Origin: Rhodocollybia butyracea
Taxonomy: Eukaryota; Basidiomycota; Agaricomycetes; Agaricales; Omphalotaceae
DNA length: 33,476 nt
Direction of reading: 5' to 3'
Assembly: GCA_015501585.1 (NCBI GenBank)
Contig: JADNRY010000635.1
Location: forward strand, 1 to 33,476
Positions 1 to 11,438 of this stretch are shown piece after piece. Positions within the stretch are counted from its first letter, which is position 1. Every line of letters begins with the position of its first letter. The notes under the pieces were generated by a model. The model had not been told where the DNA came from. It was given only the letters and a program-made list of their open reading frames with translations, and made no database searches. The position numbers and the translations under genes were made by a program.

Positions 1-540
1 AGGCATCATGATCGCTTGAGTCGCTCGGGTTTCATGGAAAGCTAACGTCTCAAGTCAGCCTGCATGAAACAATGAAAAGGAGTCAACTGCTTACATTGTT
101 GTCTGACTCGACTGGAACTAACAGAGCTGCCCCTCGCGCCCCGCGACAAGGAGTTTACTCGTTGAACAAAAGCAGTGGATGTGGTGCTCATTTTGACCAG
201 CAAGAATGATAGGAAAGCGAGCAGAACTACCTCGCACTTATATACTTGCTTGCTTAGCCCTTGTTTCACCGGGGGTCATCAAGATGTTGATGCAGATTTG
301 TATCAATGATGGAATAAAGGAGGAAGTGAATTACTTGGCGCGGTCCAAGATGGAATGGCGGTGCTATTGAACGGCAAGCTGGTAAGCAGTAACAGCCTGC
401 AGTAACCTGCTGGTAACCAAGTACTCAGCATATGTAGATCGGGTATACTCGACAGGGTAATCCAGGATCTCACACAAAAAAAGCTCAGTAAAACTCGAGA
501 ATCGACTAAGACGTGTGGATTCTTCATATCATCAGCGGGA
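1..540. other. Intergenic, no supported gene
   Basis: No reading frame here has a recognisable motif or a splice pattern. The right part (about 340-540) resembles the stretches at 4500-4650 and 7440-7600. These three stretches lie in the same place relative to the three P450 copies, so this is the left edge of the duplicated unit. Confidence 0.5.
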
Positions 541-700
541 AGCTCTGGTCAAGAACCGAAATCTTCACATAAAGGGACTCTGACGAACCCATACGGTAAA
601 CCCTCATTCGGTTTGAAGGCGACGACGGCATGGAAAAATCACGAAGAGGTTTTGAGAACAGACGTAGTTGTGAAAGGGTCTTCGAGGAAACCTACTCTTT
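541..700 (-). pseudogene. Remnant of MYND gene 3' end (unit A)
   Basis: The stretch matches, with gaps and substitutions, the 3' coding part of the MYND-type gene at 3418-4395. Shared anchors are the 'ccgaaatcttc' block, a 'gaaggcg' block and 'gagaacagacgtagttg'. Equivalent remnants lie at 4655-4830 and 7615-7780, each just left of a P450 3' end. No frame survives. It marks the boundary of the duplicated P450-plus-MYND unit. Confidence 0.55.
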
Positions 701-844
701 GGCTTTCGCCTGAGATTTCGTTAGTCAGTAGAAGGACATGGGCGTTGCGATAAGAATATAGTATCTCCAGGTGGTTTGTTCCCAGACTGGTTAGATCTAA
801 CTTTATTCCAAGTCTTTAGGATTTTCGGCTCAAACCAGAAGGTA

Positions 845-3113
845 TTACAGCTCTGGAGCTAGAGACACGTATAATGGCATCGAAGCGCCTTTCCATCAGC
901 AAAGGCTGCAAGGTCGGAGATACATGTTGGGTGATCTTGCCTCCGTACACTTGAATTCAAATTGAGCGTACAAGAGCAGCAACAACTATCTTCAGTTCCA
1001 ATACACTGAATAAAAGAAGCTCAGAACGTGCGTTGAAACGAAGATGATGGAATATATGCAAAGCTCACCAAGTCGAAAGCCAAGGCAACTTCGTGGTCCG
1101 TCACCTGCATTTTAGCATTTAGCACGGGGAGTCAAGCAATTCACCTCGAGAGTACTTTCGAGGTGAGACGCCACGTACGAATGAAGACACTCCGCCCCAG
1201 GTCCATGGGGGAGCTTGTCTGTGGAAGGAATACCTCCGGGTTTAATCCATCGTTCAGGAAGGAATTCGTCTCCATTGTTTCCCCAGATTTGTTTATTGAC
1301 ATTGAGAAGGATCCAAGGAATCCGGAATACCTGGTGTGGGAAATGTTGGCTTTACTCGCAGACAATGGACAAGACGGACACAAACTTGGCCGGCTTTGAT
1401 AGTAAGCGAGGATATCATTTCCCCACTCCCAGTATGGATGGCTTGGCTGAGCGGTATCACATCATCATGTGCAGCTATACGCTCTGTGGGTGGGCCAACA
1501 GGGTGCAACCGTAATCTGAAGTCCAAAACACGGCTTGTCATAAACATATCTCAAGGTATGAAGTCGAACTGGCATACCCCTCTTTTACTATAGCATTGAG
1601 ATACTCCAGTTCGACAATACTGTTGTAATCAAGAGAAGCCACTGTTCGAACTTCGCGCCGGAGCTTGTCTTGCATTGAAGGGTTCCTGGCTAGACGGAGC
1701 AGTATGAAGTCAATGGTAACTGCAGTTGTCTCGTGCCCAGCTACACTAGATGAGCACTTATAAATTAGTACCAGAACACTCAGATTTCGCCCTACGCACA
1801 AAAATGTTGTGATCTAGTATGGAAGAATAAGCAAATTAGGACAGTATCGGCAGCTGCACTTACATTGTCAAGTAGTTCAATGGTAGTAAGTTGGCATTCC
1901 TCCTCCGACACGTTGAGTAGAATAGACAATATATCATTACCATCCATGTTTTTGGAATTGTCTATTAGAAGTTTTCCCGCGAGTTTGTGTACGATCTGTC
2001 TCATTACACCGTCTCGAAAAGCAGGTATAGGTAACCTGGTAATCCAAGGAAAAACAGTAATCAAGATGGGTGCCAAAAACCCCGCGAATGTTCGGGACAT
2101 AACCACGTCTTGATGCCAGGCAGTATTGATTGCTTTTGCTTCTGTACTCTCGCCGCCTTCGAAATCGTGTCCGAAGCCGACTCGTCCTAAGATATCTAGA
2201 CTGTACCCCTACGTGAGAAGATGCGAAACAACTTAAACTTGCCTTACGTGCAAGCAGACATGACAGGAACTATATCTACTATGGTGTTGGCACCTCTCAG
2301 GGTGGAACGGAGGTTTTGGGTCATCTGATACAACGTATGAACGAGTCGGGCAGTTGACAACGATATGATTCACCGACCTTGTCTACACAGAAGAATATAT
2401 CGTCGGTCATGGCCTCGACAGCCCTCGATCTAGGTATTATACATATATGTTTAGCATAAACTTTCATTACACACTGGCTGGGAACTGTACGTACGTGAAT
2501 GCTGGTGCTAGCTGTCTGCGCTGGTATCTATGGACTTCGCCTTCGGCCCATACAACACCCTTTCCAAGGAGTCTTGAGATCATCCGCAAAAATGCTGGCG
2601 CTTTCCCTATAGACACAACCAATGCTAGTAAATACCACCCAAAGAGTATCACAGAAACCTCAGTAGATTTACCATAACCATCAGAGTTTTGGAGTATGTG
2701 TTGAGCAGCGGAATCATCCCCCACAATGACCTAGAGCATCGAAAGACAGTTATAGGTTGGATTTGCGTCGTGTGAATTAGAGTTGGATCTCGGTGTACAC
2801 GTACGATGTCGAATTGAAATAGCGCCGCTTTAACCCTGTACACTAGCCCAAACGATTCTGCCCACTTGACGTACATTTCAGAAGCTTGATGTTGAAAAAT
2901 TTCAGGCTCATGTCCCCATATCCAGCTTGTTTGCTTTGAGAACTGGGGTACCATTTAGTTTGACACATTTGTCAATGAAAATTCATTAGAAAAACTTACA
3001 ACCATTGGAAGCTTCTGTACTGCGCTCCCTTGAAGCTTCACATATCTCCAGAAGAAGTAGGAGGATCCAAGGATGAAAACAATGAGAGGAAATGAGTAGC
3101 TGTTGCTAATCAT
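845..3113 (-). pseudogene. Cytochrome P450 copy A, multiply frameshifted
   Basis: The same 13-exon plan as copy B can be traced from an N-terminal membrane anchor (ATG at 3113) through WIWGHEPEIFQHQ, the I-helix VAGHETTA, the K-helix EGLR, PERW and a heme loop FCDGPRSCLG. Several lesions break it. Two extra G follow the acceptor near 2206-2209. Two single-base deletions lie just before the heme exon (about 1178-1181 and 1194-1201). Several indels lie in the last exon (845-1016), including one base lost at its acceptor. The heme-loop Arg and Cys codons are intact but out of frame with the exons before them. Functional P450s of this type are ER-anchored monooxygenases that use NADPH-P450 reductase. 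This copy is judged a pseudogene because the lesions are many and scattered, unlike copy C. Confidence 0.85.
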
Positions 3114-3299
3114 AATCGTTGGCCCAAAACGCGTTGGTAAGGGAGGACAGGTAGTGAGTTGCTTTTCAGCGAAGGTCTAAGGCCTTACCTCATTCCTGGC
3201 CATTCTAGAATTTTGACAACGATTATGATGAGTCACAAACACGTCTATTCTAAGTACTTAGCAATGGTTGACCACTACTTTCGTTGAAGCTCGAGTAGC

Positions 3300-3320
3300 A
3301 CTATCAGCCAATCAGTTGGA
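3300..3320 (-). promoter_or_regulatory. CCAAT-type box upstream of P450-A
   Basis: CCAATCA at 3308-3314 lies about 195 bp upstream of the copy A start, inside a block repeated upstream of copies B (7308-7314, CCAGTCA) and C (10363-10369, CCAATCA). It matches the binding core of the HAP/NF-Y complex. Its role is inferred from position and from its conservation between the duplicates. Confidence 0.3.
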
Positions 3321-3417
3321 TTTTGAATTCAGAAGTACAGAGAAGGGATGGGTGTCACAGCATAGATCACAGCATCGTAATAATCGAACTACGACATTGT
3401 GACCTCTTTCAAACCAT

Positions 3418-4395
3418 TCACAAGGTCATCTTGCACATCCTCACTGGGGGCTGCTCTTCATATATAGTGGACGCTGGTTGCGATTCAACGTCAACCCTCG
3501 GACTAATATCCGTAACCGAAATCTTCCCATTCACAAGCCCAATAAGCAAGCTCTTCCAATCGATTGAATGTGTGTACCCCGGTATCGGAGGATCGGTAAA
3601 GTCAATCCTATAAGGTCTGAGAACAGACTTAGTTGTCGCTGTGAATGGATTTTCGAGAAAGTTGAATAAGAGATTTGCACGACCTATTCCACCTTTGCTG
3701 TGGATCTCTAGGGATCGCTCCAGATCAGCGAATATCAGAACTGGGACGCCAGATAATTCGCTCGTAAGCGGAAGGACCTTGGCGGTTATAATATAGAATG
3801 GGGACGGTGTTGTACCGAGATGTGCTGGAACTCTATCTGAGTAGGTTGCAGTTATTTCAAGGATATTGTGGAAGATATCGTCGGAGGCGTGGATGCGAAA
3901 AGCTTCTTTAGCAGCCCAGCGAAACAAACTGTCATATTTCTGTGAACGAAGTGTAACACAACCAGATTTAGGCTCAAGATTTCGAGATCAGGATGACCGA
4001 AGTAAGTACTTCCATCCAACCAGTGTAATCGGCTATGGGCTCGAATTTCTTACATATCATTTTGTGCACGCGCCAGTTCTCTTTCTGTCATTCTTTACTC
4101 TGGATCAAAGCACATAGGTAAATAAAACAGTGAAAGAATGCAGATGAGTAGTAGTACTCACGCAATACCTCACATGGTGACATTTCGCACAAACTTTCAT
4201 TTTCCTTCCTTCATATCCAGAGTTTCGTCTAGGACATAATCTATGTTCACAGTTCCTTTCTGGATTTTTCCCCTGAATGCGAAGGCGCAAATCGGGATCG
4301 ATTCTGTAAGGATTTGGCATGAGGTTGGAACCGCGGTCAATAAGCGCTGAAACACACCAAGAACGCCGGCGGCAATCACTCCCAGCTTCATGCAA
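3418..4395 (-). pseudogene. MYND zinc-finger gene with stop codon in the finger
   Basis: The first exon, about 4395-4165, ends in the first half of a MYND finger: CEHRLCPRR, then VCAKCHHVRYC, followed by a gtgagt donor. The next exon begins after gatccag and reads SKE-stop-QKENWRVHKMICK. It supplies the Q, W, H and C of the MYND consensus, but the Cys codon before Q is TGA (minus strand, 4090-4088). A further intron (donor gtactt, acceptor ttcacag) joins to KYDSLFRWAAKEAF and an open C-terminal region ending at 3418. MYND fingers bind zinc and mediate protein contacts; the C-terminal domain is not recognised. An in-phase alternative acceptor (tgacag) would skip the stop but would also remove the Cys. 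It is probably a pseudogene. The true start upstream of 4395 is uncertain. Confidence 0.7.
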
Positions 4396-4654
4396 TTTCT
4401 TGAGAGTTCTTGAGAGTCACCTCAAGCGATGCTAACGGATGCGATTTCTGAGCAATGCAGATTTAGATCAACGAATGGAGTATCTTAGTTGAATCCATTG
4501 GCGGTGCCGTTGGATAGCAGACTGGTAAGCAGTACGAGTAAGCTGCTGCCACCGGTACAGCATACTCGATACGATATTGTAATCCAGCATCTTACAGGAA
4601 ACTCAGCGAAACTCGACTAGGACGGGGTGGATCCTTCACGGCCCCGACGGAGGC

Positions 4655-4830
4655 TCTGGTCAACAAACGAGATCTTCCCATAATAAACCCCATCCAGTGA
4701 ATAATAAGTAAATTTCTCCAATCGATTGAAGGCGTAAACTTCCCCGGCATCGAAGGATCATAAAAGAGGTTTGAGAACAGAGGTACATAGTTGCGAAAGA
4801 ATTTTCGAGGAAGCTGAACATGAAAATTTT
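4655..4830 (-). pseudogene. Remnant of MYND gene 3' end (unit B)
   Basis: The sequence matches the MYND gene around 3520-3660: gatcttccca, tttctccaatcgattgaa, a ccccggcatcgaaggatc block, and gagaacagag followed by attttcgaggaagctgaa. Small indels destroy the frame. It lies just downstream of the 3' end of P450 copy B, as in units A and C. Confidence 0.65.
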
Positions 4831-4892
4831 CACCCTACTACGCAATTAGATTTCGCTAATGGAGGATAAGAGAAAGAGATAAGTAAAACATG

Positions 4893-7182
4893 TCACAACT
4901 CTGGAGCTAGAGATACTATTAGTGGCATCGAAGCCGCCTTTCCGTCAGCAAAGGGTTGCAAGGACGGAGATATATATTGGGTGATCTTGGCCTCCATACA
5001 CTTAAATTCAAATGAGCGCACAAGAGCAGCAACAATTATCTTCAGTTCCAATACAGCTGAGATGAAAGAAGCTCAGAACGTGCGTTGAGAACGAAAATGG
5101 TGCAAAATAATGAAAAATATGCTAAGAGCTCACCAAGCCGAAAGCCGATGCAACTTCCTGGTCCATCAGCTGCATTTTTTAGCTCGTGGTCAGTCAAGCA
5201 ATTCACCTCGAAAGTATTTTTGAGGTACGAGATGCCACGTACAAAATGAAGAAACTCCGGCCCATGGTCCATGGGGGAGCTTGTCTGCGGAAGGAATACC
5301 TCCGGGCTCGATCCATCGTTCAGGAAGGAATTTGTCTCCGTTGTTTCCCCAGACTTGTTTATTGACATTAAGAAGGGCCCAAGGAATCCAGAATACCTGA
5401 ATATGTATTAATTTCACCCGCAGGCAAAGGACAAGATGGACACAACCTGGCCTGCTTTGATAGTAAGCGAAGATATCATTTCCCCACTCCCAGTACGGAT
5501 GGGTTGGCTGAGCGGTATCACATCATCATGTGCAGCTATACGCTCTGTGGGCCGGGCAACGGGGTGCAACCGCAACCTTAAGTCCAATACACGGTCTGTC
5601 ATAAACATATCTCTAGGTATGAAGTCGAACATACCCCTCTTTGATTACAGCACTGAGATATTCCAGTTCAACAATATGGCTGTAATCAGAAGAAGTCACT
5701 GTTCGAACTTCGCGCCGGAGCTTGTCTTGCATTGAAGGATTTCTGGCTAAATGGAGCAGTATGAAGTCAGTGGTGACTGCGCTTGTCTCATGCCCAGCTA
5801 CGCTAAATGAGCAATTATAAATTAGTACTAGAACACTCAGGTTTCGCCCTACGCACAAAAAGGTTGTGATCTAGTATGGAAGAATAAGCAAACTAGGACA
5901 GTATCAGCGGCTGCACTTACATTGTCAAGTAGTTCAGTGGTAGTAAGTCGGGATTCCTCCTCCTCAGTCTGGCTGATGTTGAGTAGAATGGACAATATGT
6001 CACTACCACCCATATTTTTGGAGTCGTCTATCAGAAGTTTCCCTGCGAGTTTGTACACGATCTGTTTCGTTACACTGTCCCGAAAAGCAGGTATGGGTAA
6101 CCTGGTGATCCAAGGAAAGACATTGATCAGGATGGGTGCCAGGAACCCCGCGAATGTTCGCGACATAATCACGTCTTGATGCCAGGCAGCGCTGATTGCT
6201 TTCGCTTCTGTACTCTTACCGCCTTCGAAATCGTGCCCGAAGCCGACTCGTCCTATGATATCCAGACTGTACCTACGTGAGAAAAGCGCAAATCCTACAA
6301 CTTGAACTTACGTGCAAGCAGACATGACAGGGACCATATCTACTACAGTGTCGACACCTCTCAAGGTGGAACGGAGATTTTGGGCCATCTGATACAATGT
6401 ATGAGCTCGCGCCGTTGACATTGGCAAGCATTGATATGGATGCTTGCCAATGATTCACTGACCTTGTCTACACAGAAGAATATATCATCGGCCATGGCCT
6501 CAACAGAACTTGATCTAAAGTATTATGCTTAGCATAAACTTGCACTGACTCTGACTGAGGACTGTACGTACGTGAATGCTGGTGCTAGTTGTCTGCGCTG
6601 GTATTTATGGACTTCACCTTCAGCGCATAAGAGACCCTTTCCAACGAGTCTTGAGACGATCCGCAAAAATCCTGGTGCTTTCCCTAAAGACGCAACCAAT
6701 GTGCTAGTAAATACCGCCCAAAGAGTAACACAGAAACCTCAGGAGATTTACCATAACTGTCGAAGTTTTGGAATATGTGGTGAGCAGCTGAGTTATCCCC
6801 CACAATGACCTAGCGCATCGAAAGACAGTCATGGCAGGTTAGATTTGTCCCATTAGAATTAGTAGTTGGATCGTACAATGTCGGATTGAAACAGCGCAGC
6901 TTTAACCCTATACATCAGCCCAAACGATTCTGCCCACTTGACGTACATCTCAGAAGCCTCATGCTGGAAATTTTCAAACTCATCCCCCCATATCCAGCTT
7001 GTTTGATGTGAAAACTGGGCACAGTTTGACAAAACTACGGTTAATAATCTTATCAGGAAACTTACAATCATTGGGAGCTTTTGCACTGTGCGCCTTTTAA
7101 GATGCACATATCTCCAGAACAAGTAGGATGTTCCAAGGATGACGAAAACACTGAGAAGAAATGAGTAACTGTTGTTAATCAT
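4893..7182 (-). CDS. Cytochrome P450 copy B, 13 exons, 523 aa
   Basis: Predicted membrane-bound monooxygenase. Exons on the minus strand: 7182-7066, 7014-6877, 6809-6752, 6683-6572, 6514-6463, 6388-6312, 6272-5921, 5870-5857, 5802-5635, 5576-5447, 5396-5243, 5169-5134 and 5056-4893. All junctions keep phase and sum to 1572 nt, within the usual P450 length. Seen in order: an N-terminal membrane segment (about residues 5-25), the I-helix ITTFFVAGHETSA, the K-helix EGLR, FLPERW and the heme loop FSDGPGSCIG. The loop Arg of FxxGxRxCxG, which pairs with a heme propionate and is present in copies A and C (FSDGPRSCIG in C), is Gly here (codon 5158-5156). A WAEG motif also reads CAEG. The ORF is complete, but activity is doubtful. 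The substrate cannot be inferred. Exon 8 is a 14-nt microexon. Confidence 0.9.
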
Positions 7183-7299
7183 ACTCGATATCGTTGGTCC
7201 AAGACGTCTTAAGAAGGGAAGGAAGGATCGGTAGTGATTTCGCTTCCTTCTAGTATATGTACCTGTCTAAGTATATATTACCAATGCTTGACCGACACT

Positions 7300-7320
7300 G
7301 CTATCAGCCAGTCAGCTGAG
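7300..7320 (-). promoter_or_regulatory. Degenerate CCAAT-type box upstream of P450-B
   Basis: This is the counterpart of the CCAATCA boxes of copies A and C. Here it reads CCAGTCA, about 126 bp upstream of the copy B start. The one-base change would weaken a CCAAT box. The role is inferred from homology between the copies. Confidence 0.25.
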
Positions 7321-7511
7321 TTGTGAAATCAGAAGTACAAATACCAGTAGTGCTTACTCAACCAACGTTCTGCTTATGGTTGGCTTATGGCCTCTTCTGG
7401 CAAGTAATGTTCTGTCAGCTGTTCTGGTACAGTAAACTGATGCCAGTGTGACATACAGGCGTACTCGATATGTACTAAGTAGTCTCCCCTAGGCAGACTC
7501 GTTACACACTG

Positions 7512-7529
7512 ACGATCCGTACGGATCGT
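7512..7529. other. 18-bp perfect palindrome
   Basis: ACGATCCGTACGGATCGT is a perfect palindrome. Beyond one unpaired position on each side lie acac and gtgt arms, so the hairpin can extend. It is found only in the spacer between P450-B and P450-C, where the neighbouring unit has a long MYND copy. It may be a dimeric-protein site or a scar of rearrangement. Confidence 0.5.
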
Positions 7530-7614
7530 GTGTATGTTCTCAATACTACAGTATTGTAATTTACATTTCACCAAAAACTCAGCAAAACTCATGAATCAAT
7601 GAAGACAGGGTCCC

Positions 7615-7780
7615 CAGCAAGAAGATCTGGTCAACAAAAGAAATCTTCCCTTAAACAGACCCCATAAGTGGATTTCTCCAATCGGTTGAAGGCGTAACTT
7701 AATTGAAGGATCATAAAAGAATTTTGAGAACAGAGCGAGTTGTGAAAGGATCTTCGAAGCTGAACAAGAAAAATTTCAGT
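7615..7780 (-). pseudogene. Remnant of MYND gene 3' end (unit C)
   Basis: The third remnant shares gaaatcttccc, tttctccaatcggttgaagg, gaaggatcataaaag and gagaacagag with the MYND gene and with the remnant at 4655-4830. It is followed by a block (tttggcttcgcctgagattt, near 7790-7810) that also occurs near 698-720. No frame survives. Confidence 0.6.
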
Positions 7781-7872
7781 CTACTCCTTCTTTGGCTTCG
7801 CCTGAGATTTCCTTAGTCAGTAGAAGGACACGCATATAAGGAATTTTGCTTCAAGTCAAGAAATAAAACATA

Positions 7873-10156
7873 TTACATCTCTGGAGCTAGAGATACTTTT
7901 AGTGGCATCGAAGCCGCCTTTCCATCAGCAAAGGGCTGCAAGGTAGGAGATACATGTTGGGTGATCTTGGCCTCGGTACACTTAAATTCAAATGAGCGCA
8001 CAAGGGCAGCAACAATTATCTTCAGTTCCAATACACCTGAGATGAAAGAAGCTCAGAACGCGCGTTGAAAACGAAGATGACAAAAAATAATGGAGTGTAT
8101 GCAAAAGCTCACCAAGTCGAAAGCCGATGCAACTTCGTGGTCCATCAGCTGCATTTTAGCATTTAGCATGGGGTCAATCAAGCAATTTACCTCGAAAGGA
8201 CTTCCGAGATACGAGACCACGTACAAAATGAAGACACTCCGGCCCACGGTCCGTGAGGGACTTTGTCTGGGGAAGGAATACCTCCGGGCTTGGTCCATCG
8301 TTCAGGAACGAATTCGTCTCCGTTGTTTCCCCAGACTTGTTTATTGACATTGAGAAGGGTCCAAGGGATCCGGAATACCTGAATATGTGGACAGTGCTGG
8401 TTTGACTTGCAAACAAAATACAAGACAGACACAAACCTGGCCGGCTTTGATAGTAAGCGAGGATATTATTTCCCCATTCCCAGTATGGATGGCTTGGCTG
8501 AGCGGTATCACATCGTCATGTACGGCTATACGATCTGTGGGTGGGCCAACGGGGTGTAACCGTAACCTTAAGATTAAAACACGGCCTGTCATAAACATAT
8601 CTCTAGGCATGAACTCGAACATACCCCTCTTTTACTACAGCATTGAGATACTCCAGCTCGACAATACTGTTGTAATCAAGAGAACCCACTGTTCGAACTT
8701 CGTGCCGGAGCTTGTCTTGAATCGAAGGATTTCTGGCTAAATGGAGCAGTATGAAGTCAGTGGTGACTGCGGTTGTCTCGTGCCCAGCTACGCTAAATGA
8801 ACGATTATGAATTGGTACTAGCACACTCAGATTTCGCCCTACGCACAAAAAGGTTGTGATCTAGTATGGAAGAATAAGCAAATTACCACAGTATCAGCGG
8901 CTGCACTTACATTGTCAAGTAGTTCAGTGGTAGTAAGTTGGGATTCCTCCTCCGAAGTCTGGTTGACGTTAAGTAGAATAGACAATATATCGTTACCACC
9001 CATATTTTTGGAGTCGTCTATCAGAAGTTTTTCCCGCGAGTTTGTGTACGATCTGTCTAGTTACGCCGTCTCGAAAAGCAGGTATGGGTAACCTGGTAAT
9101 CCAAGGAAAAACAGTAGTCAGGATGGGTGCCAGGAATCCCGCGAATGTTCGCAACATAATCACGTCTTGATGCCAGGCAGCACTGATTGCTTTCGCTTCT
9201 TTACTCTTACCGCCTTCGAAATCGTGTCCAAAGCCGACTCGTCCTATGATATCTAGACTGCACCTAGTACGTGAAAAGATGCGCCAAAATCCTACAACTT
9301 AAACTTACTTACGTGCAAGCAGACGTGACAGGGACCAAATCTACTACAGTGTTGGGACCTCTCAGGCTGGAACGGAGACTTTGGGTCATCTAATACAATA
9401 TATGAGCGCGTGCTGGTGACATTGACATGCATTCACCAACATTGTCTACACAGAAAAAAATATCGTCGGCCATGGCCTCGACAGAACTCGATCTAAGGTA
9501 TTATGTTTAGCATAGACTTTCATCGCACTGGCTGGGAGCTGTACGTACGTGAATGCTGGTGCTAGCTGTCTGCGCTGGTATCTATGGACTTCGCCTTCAG
9601 CCCATACAAGACCCTTTCCAACGAGTCTTGCGATTATCCGCAAAAATGCTGGTGCTTTCCCTAAAGACCAACCAATGCTGGTAAATGCAGCCGAAAGAGT
9701 CGCATAGAAACCTCAGGAAATGTACCATAACTGTCAGAGTTTTGGAGTATGTGTTGAACAGCGGAGTTATCCCCCACAATGACCTAGAGCGTCGGAAAAC
9801 AGTCATAGGTCAGATTTGTTTCACGAGAATTAGTTCGATCCCATTGTGCACGTACGATGTCGGATTGGAATAGCGCTGCTTTGACCCTATACACTAGCCC
9901 AAACGATTCAGCCCACTTGACGTACATTTCAGAAGCCTCATGTTGGAAAATTTCAAACTCATGTCCCCATATCCAGCTCGTCTGCTGCGAGGACTAGGGT
10001 ACAATTTAGTTTGACGAAATTGTCAATGAAATTAGAAAAACTTACAACCATTGGAAGCTTCTGTACTGCGTTCCCTTCAAGCTTCACATATCTCCAGAAC
10101 AAGTAGGAGGATCCAAGGATGAAAACACTGAGAGGAAGCGAGTAGCTGCTAATCAT
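7873..10156 (-). pseudogene. Cytochrome P450 copy C, single frameshift
   Basis: All 13 exons and splice sites of copy B are found, starting at ATG 10156 and ending with TAA at 7873. Features include the anchor MISSYSLPLSVFILGSSY, WIWGHEFEIFQHE, VAGHETTA, EGLR, PERW and a canonical heme loop FSDGPRSCIGFRL. The C-terminus is complete and ends MPLKVSLAPEM. The only break seen is one extra A in exon 7 (T run at 9028-9032 on the plus strand), where A and B read GGAAAACTT or GGGAAACTT. It shifts the frame into a stop a few codons later. Either this is a young pseudogene or the extra base is a homopolymer error. If the base is wrong, this is the only copy with an intact heme loop in an intact frame. 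The exon 5 donor is AAT|gttggt rather than AAG|gtc. Confidence 0.75.
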
Positions 10157-10354
10157 AATTGTTCCAAAATGTCTTCAGAGGAGAAGGACAGGTAGTGATT
10201 TCGACTCTTAAGGCCTTACCTCATTCTTAGGCCCTTCAACTATACCAGAATTTTGACAATGTTTATGATGGTGTCAGCTCGGTGTCAGCAGTCATATACA
10301 TGTTTGAGGACAGTCCCAAGCATTACTGACTACTTTCGTTGGAGCTCGAGTTGC

Positions 10355-10375
10355 ACTATCAGCCAATCAGTTGAA
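10355..10375 (-). promoter_or_regulatory. CCAAT-type box upstream of P450-C
   Basis: CCAATCA at 10363-10369 lies in a block (gcactatcagccaatcag) that is nearly identical to the one upstream of copy A. It is about 207 bp upstream of the copy C start. Retention in two copies suggests a shared promoter element; binding by the CCAAT complex is inferred. Confidence 0.3.
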
Positions 10376-10560
10376 TTGTGAATTCGGAAGTACAGAAACT
10401 TGACCAAAATGGTAACTTCTGCTTGTGGGTGTTGGCGTGGGTGTAGGTAGAGGGTTCAGTACTTAATCAGGTCGGCTTGAATGATGTCATCGTCGAATTG
10501 GCAACCACAACTCTCACAACTCTCACTACTGCTTCTGTACTCCCAGTGAAAATCGACATG

Positions 10561-10620
10561 GTTCAAATGGTTGAGATTGGATGAAATTGGATAAAATCGG
10601 GTGAAATCGGATGAAATTGG
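10561..10620. repeat. Left subterminal array, six 10-bp units
   Basis: Six consecutive 10-bp units follow the left terminal repeat: gttcaaatgg, ttgagattgg, atgaaattgg, ataaaatcgg, gtgaaatcgg and atgaaattgg. The period equals about one DNA turn, which would place the units on one helix face. They are likely transposase-binding units, by analogy with other subterminal repeats. Confidence 0.75.
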
Positions 10621-11368
10621 TAGCTGTCAATCCCTTACCCAAACCAATACATACCGAATCTGTTGGTTTTGAACCACATTGGTTCTACGTTGTTCTGAAC
10701 AATATAAGCTATTGAAAATCTGCCCCGTGGACACGTCAAGAGAACGCCGCGCCATAAAAATATTTTATGCAAGTCGAAACACTAAAGGCATTTCTCTTAC
10801 AGACCACCACAATCACCCTTCTGTTATCTGAAGATTCCAAAACCTATCCTTAACACATTTTGAACTGGTCAAGAACTGGTGCATAGACAGCAATTCAGGT
10901 GTGTTCTTCATTGCTGTTTGTTCAATTAACCTACTAATCACTGGTTTCATACTTCACAGATAGCCAACACACCTGAAGCAGACTCGGTGAGTTCTACCTC
11001 GTTCATTCAGTTTCAGCTAACTAAGTCTTTTCAAACTCGCTTCAAAGGCAGCAATTTCTCTGATTTGTTTGCTTGCAAGTATGGTGTGGCCTGGTGTCGT
11101 GCATATGTATATAGAATCGACGTACATAGCTATATATGAACCATTTTGAACCAATGATAATGAACATGAATTGATTTTAACAGATTTGAAAGCCAAAAAA
11201 AAACTGCAATAATAAGAACCAATTTCTTTCGATATGATACAATGTGAAACAATGGAAACCAATTCCATTCAATCTTAAACAAAAAAAATCGGTTAAAGTC
11301 TCACTTTTCGAAGGAAATCGGTTCTCCCCGGTGACAAGTAAATACACCTGTCACTTGCTGACAGTTTC

Positions 11369-11438
11369 CAATCTGAACCGATATCGCTCAATTTGAACCA
11401 ATATCACTCAATCTTACTTGATTTCAATCAATTTCAAT
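11369..11438. repeat. Right subterminal array, seven 10-bp units
   Basis: Read on the minus strand from the right terminal repeat inward, the units are attgaaattg, attgaaatca, agtaagattg, agtgatattg, gttcaaattg, agcgatatcg and gttcagattg. They have the same period and a related consensus to the left array, in inverted orientation. Confidence 0.7.

Noticed and set aside
5803..5856. Reading straight through from the microexon into VAGHET
   Set aside because: It is open in all three copies but inserts an unrelated stretch before the I-helix. The 54-nt segment has GT-AG ends, and its removal gives the canonical TFFVAGHET.
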